Shown: piece by piece, positions 53,659 to 62,450 of the stretch
Layout of the letters: each line of letters starts with the position of its first letter
Numbering within the stretch: the stretch's first letter is position 1
Notes under the pieces: model-generated
What the model was told of the DNA's origin: nothing
The model's database searches: none
Seen by the model: only the letters and a program-made list of their open reading frames with translations
Translations under genes and position numbers: made by a program
NCBI GenBank assembly: GCA_019745565.1
Contig: JAIESW010000047.1
Location: forward strand, 1-62,450
DNA length: 62,450 nucleotides
Source of the DNA: Burkholderiales bacterium
GTDB taxonomy: Bacteria > Pseudomonadota > Gammaproteobacteria > Burkholderiales > Ga0077523
Direction of reading: 5' to 3'

Positions 53659-55341
53659 GTGCTGATCGAGACGCTGCACGCGATGCGCGATCTCCCGCGC
53701 TTGCGGGAGCTCGCAGGAATTCTCATCCGCCACGGGTTCGGCGACGTGGTGCGGCGCGCGGGTGTCGGCACCGTGCTCGAACGTGCCGGCGAGATGCTGT
53801 CCGTGGGGCAGGACCACGGCCTGCGCGAGGTCGATCTGCCGGTTCGCATCCGTATGGCGCTGGAGCAGATGGGACCGACGTTCGTGAAACTCGGTCAGGT
53901 GCTCGCGACGCGCGTGGACCTGTTCTCGCCCGAGTGGATCGTCGAGTTCGAGAAATTGCAGAACGCCGTGCCGCCGGTGCCGTTTGCCGAAGTGCTGCCG
54001 GAGATGATGCAGGCGCTGGGGGGGCGCTCGCCGCAGGACGTGTTCGTCGAACTCGAGGAGCGACCCCATGCCGCCGCATCCATCGCGCAGGTGCATCGCG
54101 CCAAGCTGGCCGACGGAACGCCGGTGGTGCTCAAGGTGCGGCGGCCGGCGATCCGCGCGAAAATCGAAGCCGATCTGCGCATCCTCTCGGCACTGGCCGC
54201 CGTGGCGCAGGCGGAGCTGCCGGAGCTGAAGCGCTTCCAACCGGTGGAGATGGTGGCGCAGTTCGGCAAGTCGCTCGCGCGCGAGATGGACCTCGCCGTG
54301 GAAGCGCGCAGCCAGGAACGCTTCGCGCGCAACTTCGCGGATGCGGAGATGATCGTCGTTCCGAAGGTGTACTGGGAGTTCACCGGCCCGTCGATGAACG
54401 TGCAGCAATTCGTCGAAGGCGTGCCCGGCAACGATCTCGAGCTGGTGGAGCGTGCCGGTCTCGACAGGAAGGTGCTCGCTCAGCGCGGTGCCGGTGCGGT
54501 GCTCAAGATGATCCTGGTCGACGGGTTCTTCCACGCCGACCCGCACCCGGGCAACGTGTTCTATCTGCCCGGCAACCGGCTGTGCTTCATCGATTTCGGC
54601 ATGGTGGGCCGGCTCTCGAACGGGCGGCGCGACCAGATCGTCGACCTGCTGGGCGCACTCGCGCGGCGCGACGACGAAGGGATGATGTCCGTGCTGCTCG
54701 ACTGGACCGGGGATGCGCGCGTGGACGAAGGGCGCCTGGCGTCCGACCTGGGCGACCTGGTGTTCAACTACGAGCACCTGCCGCTCAAGGACATCCATCT
54801 CGGGCAGCTGCTGTCCGACATCACCGCGATCATGCGCGATCACCAGATCGTGATGCCGTCCGATCTCACGCTGCTGTTCAAGGCGCTCATCACGCTGGAG
54901 GGGCTGGGGCGGCAACTGGACCCGGATTTCCATCTGATCGAGTACATCGATCCGTTCGTGCGCCGCGTGATCCAGGACCGCTATCAGCCCAAGGCGGTGG
55001 CGCGGCGTGCGCAGCGCGGCATCGCCGGCGCCATCGCCGCCATCACCGGGTTGCCGGACGACCTGGCCCGGCTGCTGCGCGACGCCCGCCGCGGGCGCCT
55101 CACCATTGAGTTCGATCTGAAGCGCCTCGACCGCTTCGGCCATCAGCTCGATCGCAGTGCGAACCGTCTCACCATCGGCGTGGTGACCGCCGCGCTGATC
55201 GTGGGTTCGTCGATCGTGATGACGGTGCGCGGCGGCCCGGAGCTGTTCGGGCTGCCGCTCTTCGGCCTGCTGGGCTTCGTGATCGCGGGCGTGAACGGCC
55301 TGTGGCTGATCTGGTCGATCCGGCGGTCGAACCGCGAGTAA
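53659..55341 (+). CDS. ABC1/AarF-family kinase-like protein (UbiB-like)
   Basis: A 560-residue atypical kinase of the ABC1 family, which includes UbiB, needed for ubiquinone synthesis. It has the KxGQ motif (FVKLGQVLATR), the Ala-rich nucleotide loop (AAASIAQVHRA), the invariant Lys (VVLKVRRP), the catalytic HADPHPGN, the DFG equivalent (IDFGMVG), and two C-terminal membrane helices (~500-555). It starts at GTG 53659. True ubiB usually sits with ubiE/ubiJ, which are not here, so I do not assign a symbol. Confidence 0.85.
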   Translation: MLIETLHAMRDLPRLRELAGILIRHGFGDVVRRAGVGTVLERAGEMLSVGQDHGLREVDLPVRIRMALEQMGPTFVKLGQVLATRVDLFSPEWIVEFEKLQNAVPPVPFAEVLPEMMQALGGRSPQDVFVELEERPHAAASIAQVHRAKLADGTPVVLKVRRPAIRAKIEADLRILSALAAVAQAELPELKRFQPVEMVAQFGKSLAREMDLAVEARSQERFARNFADAEMIVVPKVYWEFTGPSMNVQQFVEGVPGNDLELVERAGLDRKVLAQRGAGAVLKMILVDGFFHADPHPGNVFYLPGNRLCFIDFGMVGRLSNGRRDQIVDLLGALARRDDEGMMSVLLDWTGDARVDEGRLASDLGDLVFNYEHLPLKDIHLGQLLSDITAIMRDHQIVMPSDLTLLFKALITLEGLGRQLDPDFHLIEYIDPFVRRVIQDRYQPKAVARRAQRGIAGAIAAITGLPDDLARLLRDARRGRLTIEFDLKRLDRFGHQLDRSANRLTIGVVTAALIVGSSIVMTVRGGPELFGLPLFGLLGFVIAGVNGLWLIWSIRRSNRE

Positions 55342-55360
55342 GCCGCGGCGCCCGGGAGCG

Positions 55361-55756
55361 TCAGCGCTTCTTGCCGGTGCCCGTGTCCGTGGGCAGACGG
55401 AGCTGGAGCTCGTGGATCGCCTCGTCGCTGCTCTGCACGTTGTCGAGTTTGCAGCCGGTGTAGGCCTTGCCCTTCACCTCGAAGTCCACTTCCTCACCTT
55501 TGTCCCAGAAGCTCGCCACGTCGCTCGCGTACTTCTTGCCGCTCGGGGCTTCCGCCGGCTTCAGCGTGTAGCGGTTCACGCCGCGCTTCAGTTCGACGCG
55601 GTTCTTGTCGAGTTCCTTGACCGTGAAGCGCGAGGTGTCGGCGCACCGATAGTAGAAGGTCCGGTACACGGGTTCCTTCTCGTGGGCACAGCCGGCGACG
55701 AGTATGCCGATCGACAGCGTGGCAGCTGCCACTTCCAAAGGAAACTTCGATGCCAT
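55361..55756 (-). CDS. mliC: MliC-family lipoprotein (C-type lysozyme inhibitor)
   Basis: A 131-residue outer-membrane lipoprotein with signal peptide and lipobox (LVAGCAHE). The mature part follows the MliC/PliC pattern (FYYRCADTSRFTVKELDKNR, ASFWDKGEEVDFEVKGKAYT, then GCKLD), with two Cys forming the expected disulfide. These proteins protect against host lysozyme. The start at 55756 is the ATG just before the signal peptide. A large family 1 palindrome lies between it and the GDPD gene, which is on the same strand upstream of it. Confidence 0.8.
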   Translation of the reverse strand: MASKFPLEVAAATLSIGILVAGCAHEKEPVYRTFYYRCADTSRFTVKELDKNRVELKRGVNRYTLKPAEAPSGKKYASDVASFWDKGEEVDFEVKGKAYTGCKLDNVQSSDEAIHELQLRLPTDTGTGKKR

Positions 55757-55806
55757 GGGGTTCCCGTTGTCTTGTCTTTGGCGGGTCGTGGAGAAGTTTA
55801 CCGCTT

Positions 55807-55925
55807 GGCCCCCATCCCAGCCTTCCCCCGACGTTGTCGGGGGAAGGAGTGCATCCGCTGGCATCTTGCAGATCGCAGGCACTCCTTCCCCCACCTTCAG
55901 GTGGGGGAAGGCTGGGATGGGGGCC
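55807..55925. repeat. Palindromic intergenic repeat, family 1, copy C (23-bp perfect arms)
   Basis: Outer arms at 55807-55829 and 55903-55925 are perfectly complementary over 23 bases and begin GGCCCCCATCCCAGCC. Inside are CTTCCCCCGAC/GTCGGGGGAAG and CTTCCCCCACC/GGTGGGGGAAG hairpins plus GGAGTGC/GCACTCC. This is the most intact copy and could form a large cruciform. Confidence 0.9.
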
Positions 55926-55947
55926 GGCGCGAATCGCGCCGATCCAC

Positions 55948-56712
55948 CTACCGCCCGTGTCCCGTCAGAAAATCGGGCCGGATATCTCGCAACTCGTCCG
56001 TGACCACTGCATCCACGCCCATCTCGAACAGCGCATAGGCGAGCCCGGGGTCGTTTACCGTGTATGCCAGGATCCCCAGACCGGCTTCGTGGACGGCCGC
56101 CACCAATTCCGGGGTGATGCCGTCGTGTCGGCAGTGCAGGGCCCGGCAGCCCAGCGCCTTGACGCGCTCCAGCCAGTCGGCGGGCACCTCGTCCACCAGC
56201 AGGGCACGGGGCAGGGCTGGGGCGGCGTCGCGGGCTGCCGCGAGGGCTGCTTCCGAGAAGGACGACAACAGCGGGGCGGGGCTCGCGTCCTTCCACCAGC
56301 GGGCGGCCATCCCGGCGACGATCCGGCCGGTTTCCTCGGGATTGTCGTCGTCCGGCTTGATCTCGACGTTCGCCCAGAGACCCAGCGACCGGCACAAGGT
56401 CACGGCGGCTTCGAAGGTGGGCACATGCTCACCGGCAAACTCGTTGGCGAACCAGATGCCGGCGTCCAGGCTCCGCAGTTCGGCGGCGTCCCGGTCGACC
56501 ACGGGACCGCTCGCATCCGTGGTCCGGTCCAGGGTGTCGTCGTGCATCAGGATCGGAACCCCGAACTTGGCCAGTTTCACGTCGAATTCGACCCCGCCGA
56601 AGCCCATGGACGCCGCCACTTTCAGGGCGACCAGGGTGTTTTCCGGGGCGACGGTGCCGCCGCCGCGGTGGGCGATGATCCGGGGGTAGGGCCAGCGGGT
56701 GGTGTTGAGCAT
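55948..56712 (-). CDS. ugpQ: Glycerophosphodiester phosphodiesterase
   Basis: A 254-residue TIM-barrel GDPD, which hydrolyses glycerophosphodiesters to glycerol 3-phosphate and an alcohol. The signature is intact: IAHRGGGTVAPENT (His, Arg and Glu), FDVKLAK, and HDDTLDRTT, with the later EIKP strand. There is no signal peptide, so it is cytosolic, as UgpQ is. The start at 56712 is the first Met. It is divergent from the FmdB gene. Confidence 0.92.
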   Translation of the reverse strand: MLNTTRWPYPRIIAHRGGGTVAPENTLVALKVAASMGFGGVEFDVKLAKFGVPILMHDDTLDRTTDASGPVVDRDAAELRSLDAGIWFANEFAGEHVPTFEAAVTLCRSLGLWANVEIKPDDDNPEETGRIVAGMAARWWKDASPAPLLSSFSEAALAAARDAAPALPRALLVDEVPADWLERVKALGCRALHCRHDGITPELVAAVHEAGLGILAYTVNDPGLAYALFEMGVDAVVTDELRDIRPDFLTGHGR

Positions 56713-56797
56713 CCGCCAATTCTACGGGGGCCGACCCTTGGATTGCTCGGAGGCCATCCCAAAATGACGCACGGGTGCGCCGCATCGGCGCCATGGG

Positions 56798-56803
56798 TAT
56801 AAT
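56798..56803 (+). promoter_or_regulatory. Consensus -10 element for the FmdB-aspS run
   Basis: TATAAT is exact and lies 27 bases upstream of the FmdB start. No good -35 is seen at 16-18 bases upstream, so this is a candidate only. Confidence 0.5.
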
Positions 56804-56829
56804 TTAAGCTTCTTTTTCCGGGAGATATC

Positions 56830-57135
56830 ATGCCGATCTACGAATACCGCTGCGGCAGCTGCGGGCAGGAGACCGAGATCCTGCAGAAGATCAGCGACGC
56901 CCCGATCCAGGTCTGCCCCTCCTGCGGCCAGTCCGCCATGACCAAGCTGATCTCCGCAGCAGGCTTTCAGTTGAAGGGCAGCGGCTGGTACGCCACCGAC
57001 TTCAAAGGCGGTTCCAAGCCGGCCGCGGCCAAATCCGAAGGCGGCGGGGAATCCAAGACCGACAGCGGAGGCGACAAGCCGAAGGCCGACGCGGCGCCCG
57101 CGACGGCGTGCGGCGGCAACTGCGCCTGCCACTAG
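56830..57135 (+). CDS. FmdB-family zinc ribbon protein
   Basis: A 101-residue protein with a CxxC...CxxC zinc ribbon (RCGSCGQ and VCPSCGQ), the opening MPIYEYRC typical of the family, and a C-terminal Cys-rich end (CGGNCACH) after a disordered Lys/Gly linker. Its role is regulatory or unknown. GGGAG precedes the ATG. The order FmdB, DUF502, aspS, nudB is a known betaproteobacterial arrangement and supports the host assignment. Confidence 0.9.
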   Translation: MPIYEYRCGSCGQETEILQKISDAPIQVCPSCGQSAMTKLISAAGFQLKGSGWYATDFKGGSKPAAAKSEGGGESKTDSGGDKPKADAAPATACGGNCACH

Positions 57136-57211
57136 TCCTGCCGCTGCCCCAGGCAGTCCGACGACACCGACGCGGAGGGTGTGAGACCACACCCTCCGCG
57201 TCCTTCTTTCC

Positions 57212-57829
57212 ATGCGACGCTATCTCATCACCGGCCTGCTGATCTGGGTGCCCCTCGGCATCACCCTGTGGGTGCTGCACACCCTGGTCACCACCATGGA
57301 CCAGAGCCTGCTGCTGCTGCCGGCCGCCTGGCGGCCACGCGCCTGGCTGGGCTTCGACGTGCCGGGGCTCGGTGCCGTGCTGACGGTGCTGATCGTGTTC
57401 CTCACGGGCGTGTTCGCGGCGAACATCCTGGGCCAGCGGCTGGTGCGTGCCTGGGAGGCGATCCTCGGCCGCATCCCGGTGGTGAAGTCCATCTACAACA
57501 GCGTGAAGCAGGTCTCCGACACGCTGTTTTCCTCCAAGGGCGAGGCCTTTCGCAAGGCGCTGCTGGTGCAGTGGCCGCGCGAGGGGATGTGGACCATCGC
57601 CTTCCTGACCGGCACCCCCGGCGGCGACGTGGTGAACCATCTCGACGGCGACTACGTGAGCGTCTACGTGCCCACGACCCCGAACCCGACCGGCGGCTAT
57701 TTCGTGATCCTCCCGCGCCGTGACGTGATCGAGCTCGACATGAGCGTCGACGAAGCCCTCAAGTACATCATCTCCATGGGCGTCGCCCCGCCGCCGGCCG
57801 TGCCGCGCCGCGAGCCCGCGAAGCCCTGA
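57212..57829 (+). CDS. DUF502 membrane protein
   Basis: A 205-residue integral membrane protein of the DUF502 family. Two hydrophobic segments (LITGLLIWVPLGITLWVL near the N terminus; AVLTVLIVFLTGVFAANI at ~55-75) are followed by the conserved VVKSIYNSVKQVSDTL and the soluble domain with VYVPTTPNPTGGY. It is the usual partner upstream of aspS. The function is unknown. Confidence 0.92.
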   Translation: MRRYLITGLLIWVPLGITLWVLHTLVTTMDQSLLLLPAAWRPRAWLGFDVPGLGAVLTVLIVFLTGVFAANILGQRLVRAWEAILGRIPVVKSIYNSVKQVSDTLFSSKGEAFRKALLVQWPREGMWTIAFLTGTPGGDVVNHLDGDYVSVYVPTTPNPTGGYFVILPRRDVIELDMSVDEALKYIISMGVAPPPAVPRREPAKP

Positions 57830-57859
57830 TCAACGCATTCCTTCCTCGACTTCTTCGCC

Positions 57860-59620
<1,761 letters not shown>

Positions 59621-59635
59621 AGACGCTCAAGAACC

Positions 59636-59737
59636 GATCAACGCGGCGGGCGCGGCGGGCGCGGCGGAACCCCAATGCAAGGTCTGCCTTTGTATTGCCC
59701 CCGCGTCCGCCGCGTCTGCCGCGTTGAGAGCTTGATC
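59636..59737. repeat. Palindromic intergenic repeat, family 2, copy C
   Basis: Left arm GATCAACGCGGCGGGCGCGG and following GCGG blocks pair with right arm CCGCGTCCGCCGCGTCTGCC...CTTGATC. The centre (~30 bases) is less GC-rich. It lies between aspS and nudB and resembles the copies at 22235 and 26230. Confidence 0.85.
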
Positions 59738-59760
59738 TTGCCGAGCCCCAGGACGAGCAG

Positions 59761-60213
59761 ATGCCCCACAAGATCCCCCGTTCCGTCCTGGTGGTGATCC
59801 ACACCCCCGACCTCGACGTGCTCCTCATCGAGCGCGCCGACCATCCCGGTTACTGGCAGTCGGTCACCGGCAGCCTCGAGCGCGAGGACGAGCCGCTCGA
59901 GCAGACGGCCGCGCGTGAGGTCATGGAAGAGACCGGCATCGACGTGGCGCAGCACCGTCTCACCGACTGGCACTATCAGAACGTCTACGACATCTACCCG
60001 CAGTGGCAATGGCGCTACGCTCCCGGCGTCACCCGCAACACCGAGCACGTCTTCGGCCTCGAGGTCCCGGGCAGGCTCCCGGTCCGGCTGGCGCCGCGCG
60101 AGCATCTCGACCACGTCTGGTTGCCCTGGGAGGAGGCCGCCGACCGCTGCTTTTCGGCCAGCAACGCGACGGCTATTCGCAAGCTGCCCGAAAAATCCGG
60201 GTCGCGCCGCTAA
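59761..60213 (+). CDS. nudB: Dihydroneopterin triphosphate diphosphatase
   Basis: A 150-residue Nudix hydrolase of the NudB type, in folate synthesis, removing pyrophosphate from dihydroneopterin triphosphate. The Nudix box is seen in GSLEREDEPLEQTAAREVME followed by ETG, with one residue more than the canonical spacing after the first Gly. The C-terminal W-P-W-E-E region fits NudB. Position after aspS supports the call. Confidence 0.88.
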   Translation: MPHKIPRSVLVVIHTPDLDVLLIERADHPGYWQSVTGSLEREDEPLEQTAAREVMEETGIDVAQHRLTDWHYQNVYDIYPQWQWRYAPGVTRNTEHVFGLEVPGRLPVRLAPREHLDHVWLPWEEAADRCFSASNATAIRKLPEKSGSRR

Positions 60214-60244
60214 ACGTGCACGGCCAGGGGCGGTCATAGCACCG

Positions 60245-60796
60245 ATGCGGCCAGTCATCGCTCCGTCCGTCGTCCTGTGGCTCTCCATGGCGGCCTGTAC
60301 CCCGGCTGCGGCCCAGACCATTGCCGCGCATCGGGCCGACGGGGCCGTCATCGTCGAGGCAGTCCAGGAGCTGGAGGCGACCCCGGAACTGGCCTGGGCC
60401 GTGCTCACCGATTACGAGGGCCTGGTGCGCTTCATTCCCGACATGACTGAAAGCCGTGTCATCATGCGCAACGGCAACCAGGTCGTGGTGGAGCAGAAGG
60501 GGGCGGCCAGCCTGTTCCTGCTGCGCCGATCGATCGAGGTTCGCCTCGAGATCGTCGAATCGCCTTACGAATGGGTGACTTCGCGGGCGGTGGCCGGCAG
60601 CTTCAAGGAAATGGAAGGGCGCTACGAACTCAAGACCGAGGGGGGCACGCTGCGATTCACCTATACGGGCCGTATCGTGCCCGGATTCTGGCTGCCCGAC
60701 CTGATCGAGACCGCCGCGGTCCGGCGGGCGATCGGGCGGCAGTTCACGGCCATGGTCAAGGAGATCCAGCGCCGGGCGGCGTTGGCCAGGCCATGA
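60245..60796 (+). CDS. Secreted SRPBCC-family protein
   Basis: A 183-residue protein with a signal peptide (~1-24, cleavage after AAA|QT) and one SRPBCC helix-grip domain (QELEATPELAWAVLTDYEGL, RFIPDMTESRVIM, WVTSRAVAGSFKEMEGRYEL). It is exported, unlike the two cytosolic SRPBCC domains at 21778 and 22410. It overlaps the next gene by four bases (ATGA), so they are translationally coupled and may act together on an envelope lipid. Confidence 0.8.
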   Translation: MRPVIAPSVVLWLSMAACTPAAAQTIAAHRADGAVIVEAVQELEATPELAWAVLTDYEGLVRFIPDMTESRVIMRNGNQVVVEQKGAASLFLLRRSIEVRLEIVESPYEWVTSRAVAGSFKEMEGRYELKTEGGTLRFTYTGRIVPGFWLPDLIETAAVRRAIGRQFTAMVKEIQRRAALARP

Positions 60797-62232
60797 GAGC
60801 GTTCCGGTCCACGATCCTGGCGGTGACGTCCCTGATCCTGGCGGGCTGTGCGGCCACGCCTGCGTATCGCGCGGCGCCGTTTCCGGCACGAACGCTGGAC
60901 CACGACCCCGAGATCGCCGCGTGCGCGCGCCTGGTCACGGCGGCGGACGAGGTCATGGACGCGGCCAAGGTGACGGACCGCGGGCTGTACGCTGTCCCCG
61001 GATTTCCCTACCTGCGCACGGACCGCTTTACCGCAGCCCAGGCCGGCCGCCTTGCCCCGGACGAGTGGTATGCACGGATGCGCAGCTTCGACCGGGATGC
61101 GCGCCGGATCGAACTCGCCAATCTGCCTCCCGACCGGCGCGTTCCTCTGGAGGCGAGGGCCGAGGTCGCTTTTCCCGGCATGGCCTTCGCGGAAGCGCTC
61201 GATGCCTGCGGCGACCGTCTGCTGACGGCAGCGCGCGCCGACGGCAGCGCGCCGACCGCGGTGCAGGTTCCGGACGAGTACGAGACCTGGAAGCGGGTGA
61301 CCGGCCTGTACGCGATCACCAAATACCCCCTTGCGTCGAGCGTGCGCAAGTACCAGCGCGAGACCGCCAGCACTTTCGCGTTGCCGCTGGATCAGCTGCC
61401 CATGCGCGGTCCGGTGGAGCGCTACGTCCCCCATGCCGGCGTCATCCACGTGCTCGCCGATGCGGACCGCGAACTGCGGCCGGAGCTCAAGCGCCACGCG
61501 CCCGTGCTCGAGATCGAGACCGTCACCGACCACGACCGCATCGGCAATCCGACGCTGGACGACGATGGTGCGCCGCTGGTCGATATCGCCCATCCCGTCA
61601 CCTACGTTCGGGTCGCGCACACCATGATCGGCGATCAGGCGTTGACCCAACTGGTCTACAGCTTCTGGTTTCCGTCCCGGCCGAAGGCGGGGCGCATCGA
61701 CATGCAAGGCGGCCGGCTGGACGGTCTCACCTGGCGCGTGACCCTCGGGAAGGATGGGCGCCCATGGGTCTACGACTCCATCCACAACAGCGGGCGGTAT
61801 CACCAGTTCTTCCCCACACCGAGCGCAAACGCGAAGCCGAAACCCGATACGGTCGACGAATGGGCTTTCGTTCCCCAGACGCTGCCGGAGGTCGGTCCGA
61901 CTCAGCGCATCGCGTTGCGCGTCGCGGCCGGTACCCACTATCTGCAGCGGGTCAGCGTCATCGACAGCGATCCGCCCGGGATCGGTTTCGGGTTCGCCGA
62001 CGATGCCGACCTGCGGTCCATCCAGTTGCGCGACGGCAGTCACCGCAGCCTGTTCGGACCCGACGGCATCATCGTCGGCACCGAGCGCGGCGCGAGCTGG
62101 CTGTATTGGCCCACGGGTGTGAAGGCGCCGGGCGCGATGCGGCAGTGGGGACGGCATGCGACGGCGTTCGTGGGCAAGAGGCATTTCGATGACGCCTATC
62201 TCCTAGACCGCTATTTTGAGTTCCGCCCCTGA
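60793..62232 (+). CDS. Putative lipoprotein of unknown function
   Basis: A 479-residue lipoprotein with signal peptide and lipobox (LILAGCAA). The mature part is a beta-rich protein with recurring Asp/His-rich segments (VTDHDRIGNPTLDDDGAPLV, SIHNSGRYHQFF). I recognise no family. The last 17 codons (HFDDAYLLDRYFEFRP and stop) lie in a 128-bp unit repeated downstream, so the C terminus may have been copied by local duplication. The start overlaps the SRPBCC stop by four bases. Confidence 0.8.
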   Translation: MRAFRSTILAVTSLILAGCAATPAYRAAPFPARTLDHDPEIAACARLVTAADEVMDAAKVTDRGLYAVPGFPYLRTDRFTAAQAGRLAPDEWYARMRSFDRDARRIELANLPPDRRVPLEARAEVAFPGMAFAEALDACGDRLLTAARADGSAPTAVQVPDEYETWKRVTGLYAITKYPLASSVRKYQRETASTFALPLDQLPMRGPVERYVPHAGVIHVLADADRELRPELKRHAPVLEIETVTDHDRIGNPTLDDDGAPLVDIAHPVTYVRVAHTMIGDQALTQLVYSFWFPSRPKAGRIDMQGGRLDGLTWRVTLGKDGRPWVYDSIHNSGRYHQFFPTPSANAKPKPDTVDEWAFVPQTLPEVGPTQRIALRVAAGTHYLQRVSVIDSDPPGIGFGFADDADLRSIQLRDGSHRSLFGPDGIIVGTERGASWLYWPTGVKAPGAMRQWGRHATAFVGKRHFDDAYLLDRYFEFRP

Positions 62233-62450
62233 TGCTGCTTGCGCCTTCCATCGAAATGCCTACGCCGCGCTACCCGCACCGGGCGCTGCGCGCTACCGAG
62301 TCCGCGCGGCATTTCGATGACGCCCATCTTCTCGACCGCTATTTCGAGTTCCGCCCCTGATGCTGCTTGCGCTTTCCATCGAAATGCCTACGCCGCGCTA
62401 CCCGCACCGGGCGCTGCGCGCTACCGAGTCCGCGCGGCATTTCGATGACG
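62181..62450 (+). repeat. 128-bp tandem repeat running off the window edge
   Basis: The unit beginning GCATTTCGATGACG occurs at 62181, 62309 and 62437, a period of exactly 128 bases with only a few substitutions between copies 1 and 2. Each copy contains the codons for HFDDA(Y/H)LLDRYFEFRP and its stop, then noncoding sequence. Inside each unit CATCGAAATGCC (62249-62260) and GGCATTTCGATG (62308-62319) form a perfect inverted pair. The third copy is cut by the window end. Confidence 0.95.

Noticed and set aside
62181..62450. The 128-bp tandem repeat considered as a CRISPR array
   Set aside because: Units are contiguous, near-identical over their whole length and have no spacers.

Overview
The window is about 62 kb of GC-rich, densely coding chromosomal DNA. 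I recognise no tRNA, rRNA, insertion sequence or CRISPR array. The best guess at the host is a betaproteobacterium, probably Burkholderiales-like. This rests on the run zinc-ribbon FmdB, DUF502, aspS, nudB at 56.8-60.2 kb, the high GC, a Liv-type transporter catabolic locus, PHA-related genes and a FliA-type promoter. It is inferred from gene content and was not tested by any search.

Region 1 (1-7.4 kb) holds a histidinol-dehydrogenase-family enzyme with altered metal ligands, a dCache chemoreceptor with a sigma28 promoter, a hotdog thioesterase, two small secreted or lipoprotein genes, an MsbA-type ABC exporter, and the remnant of an AAA ATPase that has lost its middle. Region 2 (7.4-24 kb) is a large catabolic/transport locus. 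A TetR regulator with a perfect palindromic operator is divergent from a fumarylacetoacetate-hydrolase-family enzyme, an alpha/beta hydrolase, two tandem amidohydrolases and a Liv-type ABC transporter (permeases, binding protein, ATPase). The second transporter ATPase is fused to a UPF0261 domain and is followed by a PEP-hydrolase-like TIM barrel. Those two domains are the two halves of the plant Tm-1 protein. A flotillin, a free SRPBCC protein and an SRPBCC-quinone oxidoreductase fusion follow. Region 3 (24-31 kb) has divergent paralogous lipoproteins, a LysR regulator, a quinone-oxidoreductase-like enzyme and a single-chain indolepyruvate ferredoxin oxidoreductase.

Region 4 (31-48 kb) is the most unusual stretch. 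Two LuxR-HTH/cyclic-nucleotide-binding regulators flank a HAD-LOG fusion and a SAM/class III cyclase/AAA/TPR protein. They are followed by a multi-pass hybrid histidine kinase, a 2006-residue fusion (GMC oxidoreductase with a ferredoxin-like Cys cluster, alpha/beta hydrolase with a Cys nucleophile, PhoD-like phosphatase) and a NarL-type response regulator. I read it as a signalling-plus-enzyme island, possibly a nucleotide-signal circuit controlling the giant enzyme.

Region 5 (48-62.45 kb) is more ordinary: an enolase-superfamily enzyme, an LpxH-like phosphoesterase, a PHA depolymerase with a phasin-like DUF6781 protein, an ABC1/UbiB kinase, MliC, GDPD, FmdB, DUF502, aspS, nudB and an SRPBCC/lipoprotein pair. 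Two families of long palindromic intergenic repeats, three copies each, are scattered through the window. A 128-bp tandem repeat that carries the 3' end of the last gene runs off the right edge.
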